A stretch of 64,000 bases of DNA from Desulfonatronum thioautotrophicum. GTDB taxonomy: Bacteria > Desulfobacterota > Desulfovibrionia > Desulfovibrionales > Desulfonatronaceae. This document shows positions 53,995 through 61,817 of this stretch, piece after piece. The notes under the pieces were generated by a model. It did not search any database, was not told the DNA's origin, and saw nothing but the letters and a program-made list of their open reading frames with translations. The translations under genes and the position numbers were made by a program. Each line of letters starts with the position of its first letter. Within the stretch, counting starts at the first letter, position 1. The stretch covers positions 1,039,535-1,103,534 of the forward strand of contig NZ_JYNO01000001.1 of the NCBI RefSeq assembly GCF_000934745.1. Reading direction: 5' to 3'.

Positions 53995-54843
53995 TTACAT
54001 GTCAATCCAGGCCCATGGAACAGAGCGGAATGCTCCTTTTGTTTCACGGTATGATCGAATATTTAGACGCAAAGGTACAAAGAAGTTTAAGATGGTTGCC
54101 CCGAAGGGAATCTTGCGTGCCCATCGGCGAAAGATGCGAGCCGCCTTGATTTCCTTTGGGGTGAAATATAGCTGGGTCACGGTTTCCCGTTCTCGGCGAT
54201 GCGCCGCCTCGGATGCAGCTTCATTGGAAACACCGCCGATCCGGAAAACGGCCACCGGGCGTTTCAGATAAATTCCTCGGATATCATGCTTCAGGAAGGC
54301 GCGCAGCAGCCACTCGTGGTCCGCTGCGATGCGCAGCTGCGCATCAAAGGCTCCACAGCGGTCAAAGACATCCCGGCGATAGAAAATGGCCTGCTGGGTG
54401 ATGGTCCGCTCAACCAGGGTCAGGCGATTCATTTGCCGATGCCGACGATAGCTCTGTGGCTTTTGGGAGCCTTCGTTCAGCAAGACCACGTCACCGAATA
54501 CGATGTCCGCCTCGGTCTGGTCCAGGCACCGGCTCATGGAGGTCAGCACGTCCGATGCAAAAAGCATGTCGTCGTCATTGAGAAAGTGCAGAGCTTGCCC
54601 CTTGGCCAGGGCAAGGCCCTTGTTCATGGCGTGGTAGATGCCGTTGTCCCCTTCCCGGATGTGCCGCACCGGATAGGATGCGCTCCGGGCATAGGCGGCA
54701 ATCAGTTCAGGGGTCTCGTCCGTGGACAGGTTGTCCACGATGATGTGCTCATGGGGGGAAGTCTTTTGGGCGGCGACGCTCTCCAGGGACGAGCGCAATC
54801 GTTGCCCACGGTTCCATGTGGGGGTGATGATACTGATGTTCAT
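53995..54843 (-). CDS. Glycosyltransferase, GT2 family
   Basis: The 282-residue protein is a GT-A fold family 2 enzyme: ISIITPTWNRGQRLRSSLESV at the start, HIIVDNLSTDETPELIA, DNGIYHAMNKGLALAKGQALHFLNDDDML with the metal-binding acidic motif, and AADHEWLLRAF. It probably adds one sugar to the surface glycan in the cytoplasm. The ATG overlaps the stop of the upstream GT4 gene by 4 bases (ATGA). Confidence 0.9.
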   Translation of the reverse strand: MNISIITPTWNRGQRLRSSLESVAAQKTSPHEHIIVDNLSTDETPELIAAYARSASYPVRHIREGDNGIYHAMNKGLALAKGQALHFLNDDDMLFASDVLTSMSRCLDQTEADIVFGDVVLLNEGSQKPQSYRRHRQMNRLTLVERTITQQAIFYRRDVFDRCGAFDAQLRIAADHEWLLRAFLKHDIRGIYLKRPVAVFRIGGVSNEAASEAAHRRERETVTQLYFTPKEIKAARIFRRWARKIPFGATILNFFVPLRLNIRSYRETKGAFRSVPWAWIDM

Positions 54844-56039
54844 GAGGCTACGGCCCGCCACCAGGCGATGGAACGGTTCTCCCAGGTGAAATCGTTGCGG
54901 CGTTTCCGGCAATTGGTTGTCAATGTTCGACCAAGATCCGCGTCATGGCAAAGCCGCAGAACGGCGTCGGCGACCTGGGCAACGTCCTGTGGGGCAAAAA
55001 GCAAGGCTTCCTGACCAGGCCGCAACACCTCCGCGATACTGGGCAGGTCTGCGGCCAGAATCGGACGGTTCAACCCCAGATAATCATACGCTTTGGTAAT
55101 GGCCACGTGGGGCATGCGGCCCCGGTTCAGGGCCGGAATGATCAAGGCGTCCACATCCAGCAGGTACCCGGGCAGTTCTCCAGGGGCCACCGGACCATGG
55201 ACCAGAATCATCTGTGCGCGATTCTGTGTGCGATCAGAAATCGTGGCCCGCAAGGTTTCCACTTCGCGCAGGCTCCCGCCTGCAATTTTCAGTCGTACTG
55301 GGACTTGAACGCGCCGCAGGATCTCATTCCAAATCCCAGCAAGCCACTGGACACCCTGTTCCAGGTAGAGGGAGCCGATGTACGCTACTGTGAATGGCCG
55401 GGGGGCGTCCAAGCTTGGCGGAAGAACGGATTGAGGGTCAAAGCCGCAGGCCAACCCCAGGTTGACCACCGGTTTGTCCGGAACAAGTTGCTGAAGCTGG
55501 TGGCGAAGAACCGCGGTGGTGGTCAGCAGGACGTCCGCGTCCGCAAACACGGCCTGTTCAATACGGGCCGTCCTGGATGCGGTCCCAGATTCCATGCTTG
55601 CCAGCTGGTGCACTTCATATGCCCGTTTTGTCCTTTGCTTTTGCCCCAAGCCTCGGAACAGAAAGCGCGTCAATCCGGCAAAGCTTGCACTGGCCAGAAT
55701 GTCTTGCGGTTGCATTCGGCGACGCAGGAACAACAGGCACGCCCAGTAATAGATGACATTGACCGTCAGGCCGCGATGGCCTTTGGCCCGACGCAGGGCG
55801 GGCAAGGGGTGTAGATGCAGATTCGGCAATGCGGACAGCCCCATATGGTTCAGCTTGGCGGTGACGGTTTGGTTGTGGTGGCTTCCCTGTTGCAGAAAGG
55901 CTGTCATGCCGGGGTAGACCAGCCGGACGCTTTTTTCCGGTGCGGCCAACGCCAGGGCTCGGCAGTTGCGCAGGCAGTAAAGGCCGTGAGCCGAGCCGTC
56001 AAAAGGATTTTGGTTGACGACGAAATAAAGCGTTTTCAC
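54840..56039 (-). CDS. Glycosyltransferase, GT4 family
   Basis: The 399-residue protein has a GT-B layout with the C-terminal donor domain showing FTVAYIGSLYLEQGVQWLAGIW, LIIPALNRGRMPHVAITKAYDYLGLNRPILAADLPSIAEVL and a tail FTWENRSIAWW. The EX7E pattern is only loosely kept, so the donor site is less typical than in the other GT4 genes. GTG at 56039 overlaps the stop of the GT9 gene upstream (GTGA) and follows GGGAGAG. Confidence 0.85.
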   Translation of the reverse strand: MKTLYFVVNQNPFDGSAHGLYCLRNCRALALAAPEKSVRLVYPGMTAFLQQGSHHNQTVTAKLNHMGLSALPNLHLHPLPALRRAKGHRGLTVNVIYYWACLLFLRRRMQPQDILASASFAGLTRFLFRGLGQKQRTKRAYEVHQLASMESGTASRTARIEQAVFADADVLLTTTAVLRHQLQQLVPDKPVVNLGLACGFDPQSVLPPSLDAPRPFTVAYIGSLYLEQGVQWLAGIWNEILRRVQVPVRLKIAGGSLREVETLRATISDRTQNRAQMILVHGPVAPGELPGYLLDVDALIIPALNRGRMPHVAITKAYDYLGLNRPILAADLPSIAEVLRPGQEALLFAPQDVAQVADAVLRLCHDADLGRTLTTNCRKRRNDFTWENRSIAWWRAVAS

Positions 56040-57049
56040 ATCCGCTCTCCCGTTTCGAGCAGCTTGTCGCAGGCCTGAAGCACCATGCGGACGCTGATCC
56101 CTTCGGCCGGGGACCGCAATGGTTTCTGGTCATCTTGCACCGGTTCAATGACCACATGCCGGGTTTGCCATGGAGCCCACTCCACGGGGCTCGAGCCCAT
56201 GAACAGGGCCACGGTGGGACAGGAACAGGCCGCTGCAAGGTGCATGGCCGCGGTGTCCACGCCGACAAACAAGACGGCCTTGTGCAGCAGTCCGGCCAGC
56301 TGGGCCCAGGAGGTCCGGCCGGACGTGCTCAGGATTCGTCCGGGTGCCGCACTGCTCAGGGTGGTGCAGAGTCGAACCTCTTCGGGATCCGGACCACAGC
56401 TGAGCACGATGCCCGGGACGCGCTTCAGGAGCCCTGCGCAAAGTTCTTGCCAGCGCTGTTCCGGCCAGCGTTTGATGGACCAGCGGGTTCCGGGATGGAG
56501 CACGGCGAAGCGGGGCAAATCCGCGGCGGGAGGCCATGGCTGGGTGCGTTCCCTGGCAAAGGTCAAGGGCGGGATGGGCAGAGGCAGGGGAGCTGGAAGG
56601 CAATCGCTGACGGTATGAAAGTCTTTTTCCACCTGGTGGCTTTTGTACCACCAGTAGCTGGAAACCTCCGTGAACGTTTGCCGCCACCACCAGTGCAAGG
56701 GGCGACCGGCCGCATTGGCGCTGCGGTGGCGGGCTCCGCTCATCAGGGTCAGCCAACGTCCCCGGTCTCCGTCACCCAGTTCGAAGGCATGGTCGAAACG
56801 TTTGCGGCGGATCGTTGCGGCCAGGCCGAAATCCGATATCCAGTTCCAGGGACGGCGTTTGGCTTTTTCCGGGGCAGCGGCAGTGAGCACCCTGTCGATG
56901 TCCGGGCATCCACCCAGAATGCCTTCACATCCCTGGCGGACCACCACCCAGATCTCGGCCCGGGGATACGCCATCCGAACGGAGCGAAGCATCGGGGTCA
57001 GCAGCAGGCTGTCTCCGATGTGTTTGAGTTTGATGAACAGGCATTTCAT
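56036..57049 (-). CDS. Heptosyltransferase-like glycosyltransferase, GT9 family
   Basis: The 337-residue protein matches the ADP-heptose:LPS heptosyltransferase family. It opens MKCLFIKLKHIGDSLLLTPMLRSVRMAYP, then FDHAFELGDGDRGRWL, FAVLHPGTRWSIKRWPEQRW, and the C-terminal FVGVDTAAMHLAAACSCPTVALFMGSSPVEWAPW. It should act on lipopolysaccharide core or a related glycan. It lies 6 bases after the preceding gene. Confidence 0.92.
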   Translation of the reverse strand: MKCLFIKLKHIGDSLLLTPMLRSVRMAYPRAEIWVVVRQGCEGILGGCPDIDRVLTAAAPEKAKRRPWNWISDFGLAATIRRKRFDHAFELGDGDRGRWLTLMSGARHRSANAAGRPLHWWWRQTFTEVSSYWWYKSHQVEKDFHTVSDCLPAPLPLPIPPLTFARERTQPWPPAADLPRFAVLHPGTRWSIKRWPEQRWQELCAGLLKRVPGIVLSCGPDPEEVRLCTTLSSAAPGRILSTSGRTSWAQLAGLLHKAVLFVGVDTAAMHLAAACSCPTVALFMGSSPVEWAPWQTRHVVIEPVQDDQKPLRSPAEGISVRMVLQACDKLLETGERM

Positions 57050-57055
57050 GCCCGA

Positions 57056-57913
57056 CTACCGCTCTCCCACCAGCCAGCGCCAATACCAGGACTTCTGCCA
57101 CAGCGGGTTGCGTTTGGGCTGGATACAGACGTTCCGGGATCTGTCCACAACCACTTCCCAGCAAAAGCGCAAGAACATTCGGCTGTGCCCGGCATCTTTG
57201 CCGTACTGCTTCATCTCAAATTCCTTGCGGGCATCCACGGGCGTGTTGTGAGACAGATCCCGTTCGAGTTGGTGATAGGCTTCCTCCCGGTCCACGTCGA
57301 TCCGGGGAATACAGCGATACTTCCTGGACAGATAGCGCTGCCTGGAGCCGTGATATTTCTGAAATTTCACGAAGCGGTAGTCTTCGGCTCCATAGTGGCC
57401 GCAAAATTCCTCGTCATAGCCATACAGGCGCAGGAATCTGGCTCTGGAGAGCAAAAAAGTGTTGGAGTGCCCGTGCCGCATTTTTTGGGTGAGCGGATCG
57501 GTACGGTAGATTTTGAAGAAATCTCTTCCGCATTCCCGCATCCGGACCATCTCGGCCAGGGTGGCTTCGGGAAACTCATGGTCAATATCCGTGAGCAACA
57601 CCTTGTCTGATGCGGCGTAAACCACTCCCAAATTTCGAGCGCCGCCCTGGTTCCAGGGGATGTCATCCGTGATGCGCAGCCAGATCAGGTTCAAGTCCAG
57701 ATCCGGTACGTCGAAGCGCAGCGGTGAGCCGTCGTCCACCACCACGAACTGAATTCTGTCCAGGAGATCCGGTGCGTATTGCTGATACCGAGCCAGCAGA
57801 TCCAGCACCGTATCCGGGCGTTTCTGGTCCAGATAGTAGTGGGTGACGTAGCTCAGCTTGATGTGGGATTTGTCCTGGCTACGAAGCGAACAACTTGATT
57901 CGGACCTGTTCAT
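57056..57913 (-). CDS. GT2-like glycosyltransferase
   Basis: The 285-residue protein shows a GT-A nucleotide-sugar fold: LSYVTHYYLDQKRPDTVLDLLARYQ, FVVVDDGSPL, IPWNQGGARNLGVVYAASDKVLLTDIDHEFPE with the DxD-type motif, and GYDEEFCGHYGAEDYRFVKF as in galactosyltransferase-type members. The ATG overlaps the stop of the upstream GT4 gene by 4 bases. Confidence 0.85.
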   Translation of the reverse strand: MNRSESSCSLRSQDKSHIKLSYVTHYYLDQKRPDTVLDLLARYQQYAPDLLDRIQFVVVDDGSPLRFDVPDLDLNLIWLRITDDIPWNQGGARNLGVVYAASDKVLLTDIDHEFPEATLAEMVRMRECGRDFFKIYRTDPLTQKMRHGHSNTFLLSRARFLRLYGYDEEFCGHYGAEDYRFVKFQKYHGSRQRYLSRKYRCIPRIDVDREEAYHQLERDLSHNTPVDARKEFEMKQYGKDAGHSRMFLRFCWEVVVDRSRNVCIQPKRNPLWQKSWYWRWLVGER

Positions 57914-59052
57914 TGGTGGTTCTCTTTGCGGCCAGCCGGCGTCCGGGTATCCGTCAATCGTCGCATCAACGACTCGACACGGCGGCCCATGGCGGAAAGC
58001 GTGAACGTGGACTGGACCTGACGTAGCGCATTTTCGGCCATCATCGCCCCGAGATCCGGACGGCGCAGAACCGTGGTGATCGCCGCGGCCAGGGCCGCCG
58101 GATCGCCGGGGGCAACGAGCAGGCCCGTGTGCTGGTGGTCCACGATTTCAGGGATACCGCCGACATTCGTGCCCACGAAGGGACATTGCGCGAACATGGC
58201 TTGCAGTCCGGATTGGGGGATGCCTTCATTTTTGGTACTGGCCAGGACGGCCACGTCCAGACCGCGAAAAAAAGGCCAGACATCTTCCTGATGACCGGGC
58301 AGGAAAATTCGCGAAGCAAAGGCGCTCTCCCGGCTGCGTTTGGAATAGTCGCCCATGACCGGCCCCCCGCCAATCAGGAGCAGGCGGGCTTCGGGCTGTT
58401 TTGCGGCCATGCGCTCAAACGCGTCAATGAGTACGTATTGTCCCTTCCAGCTGCGCAATACCGATACCTGACCGATCAGATGGGCCGTGTCCGGGAGGTT
58501 GAACCGTTCCAGTAACGCAGCCCGGGCCTGCGCGCGGGAAGACAGGTGCGGTGGAGCAATGCCCGTGGGAATAGAGCTGATTTTATCCGCCGGTAGGCCC
58601 AGGTTGCGCTGCAAACTGTTCTGAATGGTCTCGGCCGTGGTCACTACATGGTCGCACAGTCCGCGGTACTGCCAGCGGTTCATGAAATTGTTCCCCACCG
58701 GCGTGCTCACGTGGCGGTAGCGGATGGTCGCCGGAACCGCGCAGAACCTGGCCGCCGTCAGCCCCACCCAACTGTCCACGCTGCTGTGGGTGCAGACGAC
58801 GTCAGGTTGGATGGCCCTGAAGCGGGTGACCATGCGGATGAAGTCAGCGAGTTGGCGCGACCGGGTAAATGTTGCCGCCTCGCAGGACAGCCCCGCATCA
58901 CGACAGCGACGAAAAAGCTGACCATGTCCCGGGGTAAATATGTGGACGCGGTGACCGTGCGCGTGGAACCACAGAGCCTCGTTCAGCACGCGGATATCCT
59001 GGCCACCCCAGGCGTCCGAGGCTTCGGTATGAATGATATTCAGGGGGGGCAT
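57910..59052 (-). CDS. Glycosyltransferase, GT4 family
   Basis: The 380-residue protein is a typical GT4 enzyme: IIHTEASDAWGGQDIRVLNEALWFHAHGHRVHIFTPG, VVCTHSSVDSWVGLTAARF, RYRHVSTPV, IGQVSVLRSWKGQYVLIDAFERM, and the donor segment VAVLASTKNEGIPQSGLQAMFAQCPFVGTNVGGIPEIV. It is the first gene of the six-gene minus-strand operon (GT4, GT2-like, GT9, GT4, GT2, sulfotransferase). Its 147-base leader contains two strong inverted repeats. Confidence 0.92.
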   Translation of the reverse strand: MPPLNIIHTEASDAWGGQDIRVLNEALWFHAHGHRVHIFTPGHGQLFRRCRDAGLSCEAATFTRSRQLADFIRMVTRFRAIQPDVVCTHSSVDSWVGLTAARFCAVPATIRYRHVSTPVGNNFMNRWQYRGLCDHVVTTAETIQNSLQRNLGLPADKISSIPTGIAPPHLSSRAQARAALLERFNLPDTAHLIGQVSVLRSWKGQYVLIDAFERMAAKQPEARLLLIGGGPVMGDYSKRSRESAFASRIFLPGHQEDVWPFFRGLDVAVLASTKNEGIPQSGLQAMFAQCPFVGTNVGGIPEIVDHQHTGLLVAPGDPAALAAAITTVLRRPDLGAMMAENALRQVQSTFTLSAMGRRVESLMRRLTDTRTPAGRKENHQ

Positions 59053-59070
59053 TGCGTGGAAAAAGAGGTG

Positions 59071-59127
59071 GGCGCTCTCAATTCCCTCAGGTTGCTTCCA
59101 GCAGGCCTTGAGCGAATTGAGGGCGCC
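59071..59127 (-). repeat. Large inverted repeat in the glycosyltransferase operon leader
   Basis: GGCGCTCTCAATTC (59071-59084) and GAATTGAGGGCGCC (59114-59127) pair over 14 bases with one mismatch, and inner bases extend the stem. It lies just upstream of the first gene of the operon, with no T tract. Confidence 0.55.
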
Positions 59128-59148
59128 TGGTCACTTCCAGATCACGAG

Positions 59149-59176
59149 GTGTTTCCCGGCTTGGCCGGGGAAACAC
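59149..59176 (-). repeat. Second inverted repeat in the same leader
   Basis: GTGTTTCCC and GGGAAACAC form a perfect outer stem that continues through GGC/GCC with a one-base irregularity around a short loop. It lacks a T tract on either strand; it could end transcription from the pentapeptide gene with help, or be a regulatory site. Confidence 0.5.
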
Positions 59177-59198
59177 TCTTCAAGACGTCAATTTGCAA

Positions 59199-59531
59199 TT
59201 ATTTACACGTTCCGATGGAGTCGAACCTGCATGTCCGACCGTCAGGCCAAATCGCCTTGCTGAAGTTGGCTCCAGAAAGGTTTGCGCCGTCCATCTGGGC
59301 GTCGTAAAGGTAAGCGTCAATGAAGTTGGCCCCGGAAAGGTTGGCATTTCTCAGGTCCGCCCCTTTGAAGTAGGCTCCCTGCAGGTTCATTCCGGAGAGA
59401 TCGTGGCCACTCAGGTTGACCCCGGGGCAACGGGTGTAGGGCTGCAATGTGCAATTGTCCACAACCTGCTGGGCAATTGCCGGGACCACTCCGACAAGAA
59501 GGCATACAAACAATACGGCTGTTCTGATCAT
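59199..59531 (-). CDS. Secreted pentapeptide-repeat protein
   Basis: The 110-residue protein has a signal peptide (MIRTAVLFVCLLVGVVPAIAQ) and about eight pentapeptide repeats of the A(D/N)LXX type (GVNLS, GMNLQ, GADLR, NANLS, GANFI, GANLS, GANFS). Such repeats fold as a right-handed beta-helix. Cysteines near both ends (DNCTL, RCPG, TCRF, GTC) may pair in the periplasm. The ATG at 59531 is placed 9 bases after GGAGGACG; a GTG at 59537 is too close. The role is unknown. Confidence 0.82.
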   Translation of the reverse strand: MIRTAVLFVCLLVGVVPAIAQQVVDNCTLQPYTRCPGVNLSGHDLSGMNLQGAYFKGADLRNANLSGANFIDAYLYDAQMDGANLSGANFSKAIWPDGRTCRFDSIGTCK

Positions 59532-59585
59532 GAGCACCGTCCTCCGCTCTGGTGGCGTGTCGATAAAAGGGATTGGTTGGAACAG

Positions 59586-60074
59586 TTACTGGATCTTCCA
59601 GGAGCCGTCCGGCATGCGGCACGCGGTACCGTAGGCCTGTTCAATCCTGCCGCCGACTTCCACTTCTGTGACGAATTCCCGGCAGTATTGGCCGTCGGTC
59701 CGTTGAAAGGTGTTGACCGGCGTGACGCGAAAATTGTTGCCCGTGTCCGGGTTTCTCCACTGCGAGGTTTGGCCTGTGGGCTGTGTCTCCAGGGTGCGAG
59801 TGACCTGCTGCTGGTCCATGCGGTCCATGTAGCCGCCGACATAGCTGCCCAGAGCAGCACCGAGGATCGTGCCGCCGATGATGGCCGCAACTCGGCCGCT
59901 TCCGGCACCGATTTGCGCACCGGCGATGCCGCCACCGATCCCACCGAGCAGGCCGCCGCCGATCTGGTTGATTTGTCCGCTGCCGGCACCACCATGCGCT
60001 CCACCGCAACCAGCGGCCAGCAGGGCGAGAATCGCCAGCATTGTCAGGGCTTTTTGCATTGATCGCTTGTCCAT
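59586..60074 (-). CDS. Glycine-zipper lipoprotein (17-kDa surface antigen type)
   Basis: The 162-residue protein has a lipoprotein signal ending LLAAGC, then a glycine-zipper region (GGGLLGGIGGGIAGAQIGAG and IIGGTILGAALGSYVGGYMD) that forms paired helices. A soluble tail follows with VTPVNTFQRTDGQYCREFVTEVEVGG and YGTACRMPDGSW, as in the Rickettsia 17-kDa antigen family. It is probably anchored in the outer membrane. GGAGG precedes the ATG. It lies 63 bases after gpsA and may be co-transcribed. Confidence 0.88.
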   Translation of the reverse strand: MDKRSMQKALTMLAILALLAAGCGGAHGGAGSGQINQIGGGLLGGIGGGIAGAQIGAGSGRVAAIIGGTILGAALGSYVGGYMDRMDQQQVTRTLETQPTGQTSQWRNPDTGNNFRVTPVNTFQRTDGQYCREFVTEVEVGGRIEQAYGTACRMPDGSWKIQ

Positions 60075-60137
60075 ATTGCCTCCGATAAGAACGTGTTGGC
60101 TGGTTCTGGCTTGAAATGTTCGAAGAAAACGTCTGGA

Positions 60138-61133
60138 CTACTGTTCACTTTTCAGCTCTCGTTGCATCAGCTCTTGAACGGCCAATGCAGGGTCCTTGTT
60201 TTCGTAGAGCACCTGAAAGACCTGTTCCGTAATGGGCAGGTCGACCTTGTGCCTACGGCCCAGGGCATGGACGGATTCCGTGGTCTTGACGCCCTCGGCG
60301 ACCATTTTCATCTGGCCGAGGATGTTCAGCAAGGTATGGCCCTGGGCCAGCTTCAGCCCGACCTGGCGGTTGCGGGATAAATCCCCGGTACAAGTCAGGA
60401 CCAGATCGCCCATGCCGGACAGTCCCATGAACGTCTGGGCCTGGGCGCCCATGGCCACTCCCAGGCGGGACATTTCCGCCAATCCACGGGTAATCAACGC
60501 GGCTCTGGCATTGGTACCAAAACCCAGGCCGTCGGAAATGCCGGCGGCAATGGCGATGATGTTTTTCAGGGCACCGCCCAACTCCACTCCGCGGACGTCC
60601 TTGTTGGTGTAGACCCGAAATGTTTCAGTGGAAAGCAGGCTTTGGATAGATTTTGCCGCGGCGTTGTCCTTGCAGCCCAACGTGACCGCCGTGGGCATGC
60701 CCCTGCTGACTTCCCTGGCAAAGGAGGGGCCGGAGAGCATGGCAAAAACCGGTTTGAGGCCGGTCAATGCCTCCGCGGTTACCTCGGACATGGTCTGCAA
60801 TGTGTCCAGGGCAATGCCCTTGCTGGCGGAGATGATGATGGGTTTTTTGGGAAGAAATTCCCGGACGGTCTTGAGTACACCGCCGTAAAACTGGCTGGGG
60901 ATGACGAAAAGAAAAAAGTCCGCACCGTCCATGACCTGGGCCAGGTCGTCACTGGCAGTGAGGCCCGCGGCCAGTTCCAGGTCAGGAAGATACCAGGGAT
61001 TGCATCGCCTTGTTCGAATCAAGGAGGCGAGTTCTTTTTCCCGGACCCAGAGCCGGGCCGAACCGTGTTTGTGCGCCAGCAGATTGGCCAGGGTCGTGCC
61101 CCAGCTGCCGCCGCCGAATACCGCTGTTTGCAT
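60138..61133 (-). CDS. gpsA: Glycerol-3-phosphate dehydrogenase [NAD(P)+]
   Basis: The 331-residue enzyme makes sn-glycerol 3-phosphate from dihydroxyacetone phosphate for phospholipid synthesis. The NAD(P) site is VFGGGSWGTTLANLLA, followed by FVIPSQF, SASKGIALDT, SGPSFAREVSRGMPTAVTLG, the catalytic lysine in ELGGALKNIIAIAAGISDGLGFG, and GLSGMGDLVLTCTGDLSRNRQVG. The start at 61133 follows from the family N-terminus; the frame stays open further upstream but is not family-like. The ribosome site is weak. Confidence 0.96.
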   Translation of the reverse strand: MQTAVFGGGSWGTTLANLLAHKHGSARLWVREKELASLIRTRRCNPWYLPDLELAAGLTASDDLAQVMDGADFFLFVIPSQFYGGVLKTVREFLPKKPIIISASKGIALDTLQTMSEVTAEALTGLKPVFAMLSGPSFAREVSRGMPTAVTLGCKDNAAAKSIQSLLSTETFRVYTNKDVRGVELGGALKNIIAIAAGISDGLGFGTNARAALITRGLAEMSRLGVAMGAQAQTFMGLSGMGDLVLTCTGDLSRNRQVGLKLAQGHTLLNILGQMKMVAEGVKTTESVHALGRRHKVDLPITEQVFQVLYENKDPALAVQELMQRELKSEQ

Positions 61134-61478
61134 GGTGAGGGGGTCCGTTGTGCTGAGGTTGAAGAGGTCGCTTGCGCCGAGCCGGTATCGCAATGCGACA
61201 CCAATAGCCGCTGTGGGTAGTACCGACAAAGAGGCCACCAGCAAAGATGCCAAGGGAAACGTGCGTTTTTTCTACTCCAAGCCACAGCCTCAAGCAAGTG
61301 TGTTTCCTCGTCGCTCAGAGTACAGGTATGCTCATCGCAATCGCAATCGCAATCGAAATCGCAATCGGAAAGTGGGTCAGAAGTCGATTTCGATCACGAT
61401 TTCGATACCGATTTGGATTTCGGTCAGGATAGCCGCGAAGATCAAGTAAAATCTGTTGTTGAGTCCTCCACCACTCCC
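61134..61478. other. Intergenic region upstream of gpsA
   Basis: No gene is supported in these 345 bases. The only clear structure is the hexamer repeat array at 61334-61423. Confidence 0.5.
61334..61423. repeat. Hexamer-type repeat array with inverted arms, copy B
   Basis: The left part is six hexamers of the type ATCGCA/ATCGAA/ATCGGA (61334-61369). The right part (61384-61423) is the inverted type, CGATTTCGAT repeated with short spacers (ATCACG, ATACCG) and ending GATTTCGG. ATCGAAATCG on the left can pair with CGATTTCGAT on the right. It resembles the shorter structure at 18448-18504. Confidence 0.75.
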
Positions 61479-61793
61479 TCAAAGCACCTTGCGCCCTTGA
61501 GTCGAAATCACTTCTGGATCACAAGGCCCAAGGGCGTAGAGGCGGATTTTCGTGCTGCGGGGAAACTCCTTGCGCAGCAGTCCTTGCAAAAGCTTGCGGA
61601 GTTTTTCCAGGGCGATATTCTCAAAAAAATCCTTGGCAAAGCCATCCTGGTGAACGTTCCAGGCGTTGTCCGCCACGCGATGAAACAGCACCCGACGATT
61701 TCGCTTGTAGGTGCGGATTTCCAGGCAGTGACCCTGGGGGAGTTTGGTCAGTCGTTCCAGGATGGCGGGAATGGCGGAGTTTTTGTCGATCAT
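61479..61793 (-). CDS. Small conserved-looking protein, unknown
   Basis: The 104-residue protein is basic and soluble, without signal or membrane segment. The segment LPQGHCLEIRTYKRNRRVLFHRVADNAWNV suggests a small alpha/beta fold, but no family is recognised. It starts 24 bases after the lytic-transglycosylase gene in the same direction, so it is probably co-transcribed. No clear ribosome site. Confidence 0.55.
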   Translation of the reverse strand: MIDKNSAIPAILERLTKLPQGHCLEIRTYKRNRRVLFHRVADNAWNVHQDGFAKDFFENIALEKLRKLLQGLLRKEFPRSTKIRLYALGPCDPEVISTQGRKVL

Positions 61794-61817
61794 GTTCGCG
61801 GAGGGTGACGGGTGAGG

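Noticed and set aside
61334..61423. CRISPR array
   Set aside because: The repeats are 6-base units without spacers and turn into their inverse in the middle; no cas gene is present.
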